Shown one piece after another: positions 12,215 to 15,757 of a stretch of DNA of 15,757 bases. Under the pieces are notes generated by a model. That model ran no database searches. It saw only the letters and a list, made by a program, of their open reading frames with translations, and was not told the DNA's origin. A program made the translations under genes and the position numbers. Origin of the DNA: an uncultured Collinsella sp. (GTDB lineage Bacteria > Actinomycetota > Coriobacteriia > Coriobacteriales > Coriobacteriaceae); assembly GCA_902493835.1 (NCBI GenBank), contig CABURG010000026.1, forward strand, positions 1 to 15,757. Reading direction: 5' to 3'. The stretch's first letter is position 1, and each line of letters starts with the position of its first letter.

Positions 12215-13549
12215 CTAGAGCCGGACGGTAAAGGTGATCTGGTTGCCGTGGCCGCAGACAGAAGCGCTCCCGCCATGGGCTTCGGCGATGGCACGCACCA
12301 CGGATAGACCCACGCCCGAGCCGCCCGTCTTGGAGTTACGCGAGACATCTGCGCGGTAGAAGCGGTCGAACAGCCGGTCCAGGTCACCCTCGGGCAGCTC
12401 ATCAACAGCATTCGATACGACAAGCTCGGCCGAGCCTTTGCCCGCACCGCGCGAAACGGCACGCAGGCTTAGCTCGATCACGCTGTCCTCGCTTGCGTAG
12501 CGTGTGGCGTTGTCCAGCAGCAGCTCAACCACCTGTGCCACCGCTGCAGCATCGGCATGGGCCCGCACGCCGCTCGCAATCGACGTCGACAGGCGCTTGC
12601 CGCGCGCAACCGCCACCGACTCAAACGGCGCCGCCGCCTTGTCCACCGCCTCCGAAAGATCGATCGATGTCATGGTAAAGCCCGCCGAGCCCTCGTCCAT
12701 ACGCGCCAGAAACACCAGACGCTCCGTCAGCGCCGTCAGCCGCGCGACCTGCTCGTGAATGCTCTGCGTCCACTCGCTCTCGCCGCTTTCAATCTCTTGT
12801 ACCTCGTTCGCGGCATCAATCACAGCCAGCGGCGTCTTGATCTCATGGCTTGCATCGGTAATGAACCGCTTTTGCTTGCTGTAGCTCTCGACCATCGGTC
12901 GAATCACCGCGCCCGAGGCACCCGCCACAATTGCCAGCACCGCCAGCCAGCCAATGCAACTGATTGCCACGCTCGCGCTCAAAAACGAATGAAAGCTTGC
13001 AAGCTCGCGCGAGCAGTCCACGAACACATAGGTTGTCTCGTCGCCCTGAACCGTAACCGTATAGCGGTAGTTACCAGAAAAGCCCGAGGTCCAGCCCTTG
13101 GAATATAGTCCTGCAGCGATGCGGGCGGCACGCTTGGCACCCACCGCGGCAATGCGGGCCGTGTTGACATCAGTCACCTGCCCGCCGGCAATCGACACCG
13201 TAAAGTAGCGCGTGTCGAAGGGAGACTCCGCCGTCATGCCTTCGAAGTGCCTGATGCGAACGCCCGCCTGACTATCGCCGGCATCCTTGCCATTAGCGGG
13301 ATCGTCTTTAGGCTCGTCCCCCCAATCGATACCGTCCTTGCCCGCCAGGATATAGTCCAGGCGAGCGTCGGCCATCTTGCAGACATGCGAATAATTGACG
13401 ATGTTGATGCCGACGATGATGAGCGTGAGCACCACGGTCACGGCGCCCATGGCAACGAGGATAAATTTGCGACGCAGGCGGCAGCCCAATGCGTCAACAG
13501 AATTAGCCCGCCCCGTACTACTCGAGGCGGCGTGAAACCGCTCTGTCAT
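12215..13549 (-). CDS. Sensor histidine kinase of a two-component system
   Basis: 444 residues from ATG 13549, which lies 23 bases after the response-regulator stop. The ribosome site is weak, so coupling is likely. Membrane helix 1 is about 28-50, the outer sensing region 51-188 has no known fold I recognise, and helix 2 is about 190-215. The HisKA domain has phospho-acceptor H235 in ITDASHEIKTPLAVI. The ATPase domain has the N box with N347 (VELLLDNATRYA), an F-like region DRLFDRFYRADVSR, and G2 GGSGVGLSVVRAIAEAHGG. The usual DxGxG (G1) is replaced by SNAVDELPEGDL, seen in some Gram-positive kinases. The frame stays open 48 codons upstream, but that part overlaps the regulator gene and is not kinase-like. 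Signal unknown. Confidence 0.92.
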   Translation of the reverse strand: MTERFHAASSSTGRANSVDALGCRLRRKFILVAMGAVTVVLTLIIVGINIVNYSHVCKMADARLDYILAGKDGIDWGDEPKDDPANGKDAGDSQAGVRIRHFEGMTAESPFDTRYFTVSIAGGQVTDVNTARIAAVGAKRAARIAAGLYSKGWTSGFSGNYRYTVTVQGDETTYVFVDCSRELASFHSFLSASVAISCIGWLAVLAIVAGASGAVIRPMVESYSKQKRFITDASHEIKTPLAVIDAANEVQEIESGESEWTQSIHEQVARLTALTERLVFLARMDEGSAGFTMTSIDLSEAVDKAAAPFESVAVARGKRLSTSIASGVRAHADAAAVAQVVELLLDNATRYASEDSVIELSLRAVSRGAGKGSAELVVSNAVDELPEGDLDRLFDRFYRADVSRNSKTGGSGVGLSVVRAIAEAHGGSASVCGHGNQITFTVRL

Positions 13550-13572
13550 CCGTTTGCACCACGCGCGTACGC

Positions 13573-14262
13573 TCACGCCTGCTCGCCTTCCTCGACAACC
13601 TCGAGCGAATAGCCCTGGTTGCGCGATGCACGAATGGCCACGTCGGCACCAAGTCCCGTCAGCTTTTTGCGCAGGTACGAGATATAGACCCACACCACGT
13701 TGGCGCCTTCGGGCGCGTCCTCACCCCAGACTTCGAGCATCAGACGCTCGGTGGGCATGCGCGTGCCGGCGTTGCGCATAAAGAGCTCCATAAGCTGAAA
13801 CTCACGATTAGCCAAGTGCTCCTCGCCCAAAGGGCCAACGAGCGTGCACGATGCCGTGTCGAGGCGCACGTTGCCCACACTGAGCGTCGTGGCGTCAATT
13901 GCCGTCGCGGCACGTGTCATGGCACGAATACGCGCAAGCAATTCCTTGGCGGCAAACGGCTTGGTCAGGTAATCGTTGGCACCGGCATCCAGGCCCTCGA
14001 CCTTATCGGACACCTCGCTTTTTGCCGTGAGCATGATGATGGGCAGTCGCTTACCGGCGGCGCGTGTGCGCTTGAGCACCTCGATGCCATCCATGCCGGG
14101 CATCATGATGTCCAGGATTGCGGCGTCATAGTCGTTGGCGAGCAGATATTCGAGCGCCGTCAGACCGTCGAGGGCAGTGTCGACCTCGTAGTCGCTATGT
14201 TGAAGAATCGCGGTAAGGGCGCGGGAGAGGCCGGGTTCGTCCTCGGCAAGCATCAGCTTCAT
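13573..14262 (-). CDS. OmpR-family DNA-binding response regulator
   Basis: 229 residues. The receiver domain (1-115) has the acidic pocket E7/D8, phospho-acceptor D51 in AILDIMMPG, T79 in IMLTAKS and K101 in YLTKPF. The C-terminal winged helix (about 130-222) ends in the familiar VWVYISYLRKKL and RNQGYSLE motifs. It receives phosphate from the kinase encoded just downstream in the same operon and acts as a transcription factor. The start is well supported by AAAGGAA 7 bases upstream. Direct repeats of OmpR-type spacing lie in front of the gene and suggest autoregulation. Targets are unknown; the ABC exporter 2.5 kb away is a possible but unproved one. Confidence 0.94.
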   Translation of the reverse strand: MKLMLAEDEPGLSRALTAILQHSDYEVDTALDGLTALEYLLANDYDAAILDIMMPGMDGIEVLKRTRAAGKRLPIIMLTAKSEVSDKVEGLDAGANDYLTKPFAAKELLARIRAMTRAATAIDATTLSVGNVRLDTASCTLVGPLGEEHLANREFQLMELFMRNAGTRMPTERLMLEVWGEDAPEGANVVWVYISYLRKKLTGLGADVAIRASRNQGYSLEVVEEGEQA

Positions 14263-14306
14263 GGTTGTTCCTTTGGCGCACGGCTCTACAGGTTTCGATA
14301 CCGCCG

Positions 14307-14345
14307 ATGATAGCGCACCGCCAGCCGTCTTAGCGCAGCCTTAGC
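14307..14345 (-). promoter_or_regulatory. Candidate promoter and response-regulator site of the two-component operon
   Basis: On the minus strand TATCAT (14312-14307) is a fair -10. At the -35 position lies GCTAAG-GCTGC-GCTAAG (14345-14329): two identical hexamers with an 11-base period, the spacing of OmpR-family half-sites. A second pair, CTTAA-CCAAA-CTTAA on the plus strand, is at 14383-14397. Together they suggest positive autoregulation. Confidence 0.4.
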
Positions 14346-14438
14346 TGCTCAACCTGCGCGTTTTCAAATACGCAGGATTTGGCTTAACCAAACTTAAGGC
14401 GCAGATGCCGAGCGCTTGGACGCATGCCGGTCGCGAAA

Positions 14439-14473
14439 AGACGGCGACTCGTTCTTTCACGGCGTCTTGGCTA
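14439..14473 (-). terminator. Weak hairpin downstream of ogt
   Basis: AAGACG and CGTCTT flank a long loop a short way beyond the ogt stop on the minus strand and are followed by TT. It is weak; nothing else is visible between 14401 and 14490. Confidence 0.2.
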
Positions 14474-14490
14474 TGCAAAGTGCCCTGGCG

Positions 14491-15069
14491 TTACTCCTCG
14501 TACGCGCCCTCAAGCCGAAGCAGCCACTCCTTGCGGTCAAGGCCGCCGGCATATCCGTTAAGCGAGCCGTCGGCGGCAACCACGCGATGGCACGGCACGA
14601 TAATCGAAATGGGATTCCGCGCGACCGCGGCCCCCACGGCACGGGGAGACACAACAGGCGCTTCATTTCCCGGCACACGATGTCGAGCCGCAACACGCTG
14701 GGCGATCTCGCCATACGTAGCGACCTCGCCACGCGGGATAGAGAGCAGCTCAAACCAAACCTCACGCTGAAATGCCGTGCCAATCATATGCAACGGCGGC
14801 GTAAACCGAGGCTCCTGCCCCGCAAAATAAGCATTCAACCAAGCCCAAGAACGCTCAAGTACCGACGAGGCAGCACCGTTTGCCGGATTCACCGAAGACA
14901 TCCCGCCAGCACCAGAAAACGCATCGGAACCCTCGACATGCTCCGTATCTTCTTTGAGCAGCGTAGAGCCAAAATGCTCCTGCCCCTCAAACCAAAGCCC
15001 TGTCAAACCGCGGCCATCAGCGGCAAGCAAGATTTCGCCCAAAGGCGAAGCATACGTCGTCGTGACCAC
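14491..15069 (-). CDS. ogt: Methylated-DNA--[protein]-cysteine S-methyltransferase (Ogt/MGMT type)
   Basis: Suicide repair protein that moves the alkyl group from O6-alkylguanine (and O4-alkylthymine) to its own cysteine. 192 residues from a GTG at 15069, chosen for the strong AAAGGAG site 6 bases upstream. The N-terminal domain (TTTYASPLGEILLAADGRGLTGLWFEGQ) is typical. The active domain has FQREVWFELLSIPRGEVATYGEIA, the RAVG Arg-finger helix (R143), C160 in IIVPCHRVV, and GYAGGLDRKEWLL. Two insertions are unusual: about 30 Ser/Gly/Glu-rich residues (36-67) in the N-terminal domain and about 10 residues (RVPGNEAPVV) before the Arg finger. TATTAT at 15102-15097 may be the -10. No LexA box is seen. 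The gene is monocistronic. Confidence 0.95.
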   Translation of the reverse strand: MVTTTYASPLGEILLAADGRGLTGLWFEGQEHFGSTLLKEDTEHVEGSDAFSGAGGMSSVNPANGAASSVLERSWAWLNAYFAGQEPRFTPPLHMIGTAFQREVWFELLSIPRGEVATYGEIAQRVAARHRVPGNEAPVVSPRAVGAAVARNPISIIVPCHRVVAADGSLNGYAGGLDRKEWLLRLEGAYEE

Positions 15070-15235
15070 CAGCGGCTCCTTTCAAAACTCCGCAACATAA
15101 TACCGCGAACTGTGCAGGCAACCCCCGCAGATACGTCCGGGCGGGCTCGCAATTACTTCAGCGAGGCTGTTTTTCCCAATCAAGCGAAGAAGACGCGGGG
15201 CTTCGACGCCGGGGCGGTACCCCCGCGAGCTGAGC

Positions 15236-15408
15236 TCTAATACTTTTCCCGAGAAGTGAACGAGTAAAAACGAAGCCCCAGAACATCCACACCTTTAGAC
15301 CGCAAAACCGCAGGATTCGCACTGTAAAACCGCAGGAAATAGCAGTCAAAATATGCCAATGCTTCGGGGGTCCAAATAAGGTCGTTCACTTCTCGGGAAA
15401 GTATTAGA
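15236..15408. repeat. 173-base element with 27-bp terminal inverted repeats, MITE-like
   Basis: The left arm 15236-15263 and right arm 15382-15408 are reverse complements over 27 bases apart from one extra T in the left arm (outer TCTAATACTTT, inner GAAGTGAACGA). The 118-base interior has AAAACCGCAGGA twice (15304-15315 and 15326-15337, 22-base period). There is no transposase frame. The A+T-rich interior contrasts with the GC-rich flanks, which suggests an inserted non-autonomous element. The stretch 15070-15235 before it shows only the ogt promoter region and a 7-bp CGCGGGG/CCCCGCG hairpin. Confidence 0.7.
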
Positions 15409-15424
15409 CCCCGATTCGTACCAA

Positions 15425-15583
15425 CCCCGCAGTCACCCCAGGCAGCAGGCGCGACAGCGCCGCGGCTGCCGTCACGGCCCCGCAGTCACCCCAGGCAGCA
15501 GGCGCAACGCGCCGCAGCTGCCGGCCGCGCCCCACAGTCCCCCAAGGCGGCAGGCGCGACAGCGCCGGGGCCGCCGCCGGGAC
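15425..15583. repeat. Three tandem 52-53-base units, each a GC-rich hairpin
   Basis: Units begin at 15425, 15478 and 15530 with CCCC(G/A)CAGTC. Each holds a GGCAGC-A-GGCGC arm, a short loop, and a GCGCC-...-GCTGCC arm. In the third unit both outer arms change together (GGCGGC/GCCGCC), keeping the pairing. The rest of the window (15584-15757) has no gene I can support; it ends in a hairpin, CTTGTCC (15727-15733) with GGACAAG (15751-15757), around GCTCC/GGAGC. Confidence 0.65.
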
Positions 15584-15757
15584 CAGGGCCCGCAACGGCC
15601 ACGTGCCCCCACATCAGCCCAGCGGCCTCAACCAACAACGGCCCCATCGCAGGCCGCTCGCAGCAGCGTCACCGCAGGCGCGGGCCGGGCTTAGCTTTCA
15701 GAACACTCCGCAGACCAGTGTGGCGCCTTGTCCGCGGCTCCGAAGGAGCAGGACAAG

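Noticed and set aside
7544..14262. ABC exporter plus two-component system as a single peptide-antibiotic (Bce-type) resistance module
   Set aside because: The permease has the MacB/FtsX double-domain plan with a coiled coil rather than the ten-helix BceB plan, the kinase has a sizeable outer sensing region unlike BceS, and an oppositely oriented gene separates the two operons.
15104..15118. CGAAC near the ogt promoter as a second LexA box
   Set aside because: Only one half-site is present; no GTTCG at the required spacing.
15150..15178. CTCGC/GCGAG hairpin followed by TTTTT as a plus-strand terminator
   Set aside because: The stem is only 5 bp and there is no plus-strand gene for it to end.
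15425..15583. CRISPR-like reading of the tandem units
   Set aside because: Units are contiguous hairpins without unique spacers of regular size, and there is no cas gene.
15691..15757. Possible end of a minus-strand gene (TAA at 15693-15691, open to the window edge)
   Set aside because: Only about 21 codons are visible and they contain a strong hairpin; there is no recognisable motif, so I cannot call it coding.

Overview
The window reads as a chromosomal segment of a high-GC anaerobic actinobacterium, most likely a gut Coriobacteriia of the Collinsella type. I infer this from protein style, GC-rich codons, strong AAAGGAG-type ribosome sites and an actinobacterial/Gram-positive LexA box. No rRNA, tRNA, CRISPR array or recognisable transposase is visible.

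Layout. The left edge holds the 3' part of a D-2-hydroxyacid dehydrogenase (+). Next come a minus-strand M18 aminopeptidase and a divergent plus-strand Ntn-type linear amide C-N hydrolase, followed by a 6-phosphofructokinase (+). A repeat-rich stretch (about 4.5-7.5 kb) contains one small, lower-GC conserved hypothetical gene and a membrane-anchored XRE regulator, both minus. Then comes a minus-strand ABC exporter operon: a MacB/LolD-like ATPase overlapping or abutting a large FtsX-type permease with a coiled coil. Divergent from it is a GyrI-like gene (+) whose promoter carries a perfect LexA (SOS) box. A minus-strand two-component pair (OmpR-type regulator, then histidine kinase) follows, then an O6-alkylguanine-DNA alkyltransferase gene (minus). 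The right-hand 690 bases have no gene I can support but hold several inverted and tandem repeats.

Functional reading. The most interesting gene is the SOS-box GyrI-like protein. Its family includes hydrolases of DNA-alkylating cyclopropanoid toxins, and E. coli gyrI/sbmC is itself a LexA target. With an Ogt-type alkylation repair gene about 3 kb away, this suggests defence against genotoxins. The ABC exporter and the two-component system could form an envelope-stress module, but they are separate transcription units and the link is only positional.

Repeats are the second theme. A composite REP-like element occurs four times, twice starting at the base after a stop codon. A roughly 375-bp unit occurs twice, with a nearly invariant 77-base block whose substitutions keep plus-strand pairing. 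Long palindromes, hairpins sharing an AGTTGCGGTG tip, and tandem hairpins with compensatory change fill most gene-less stretches.
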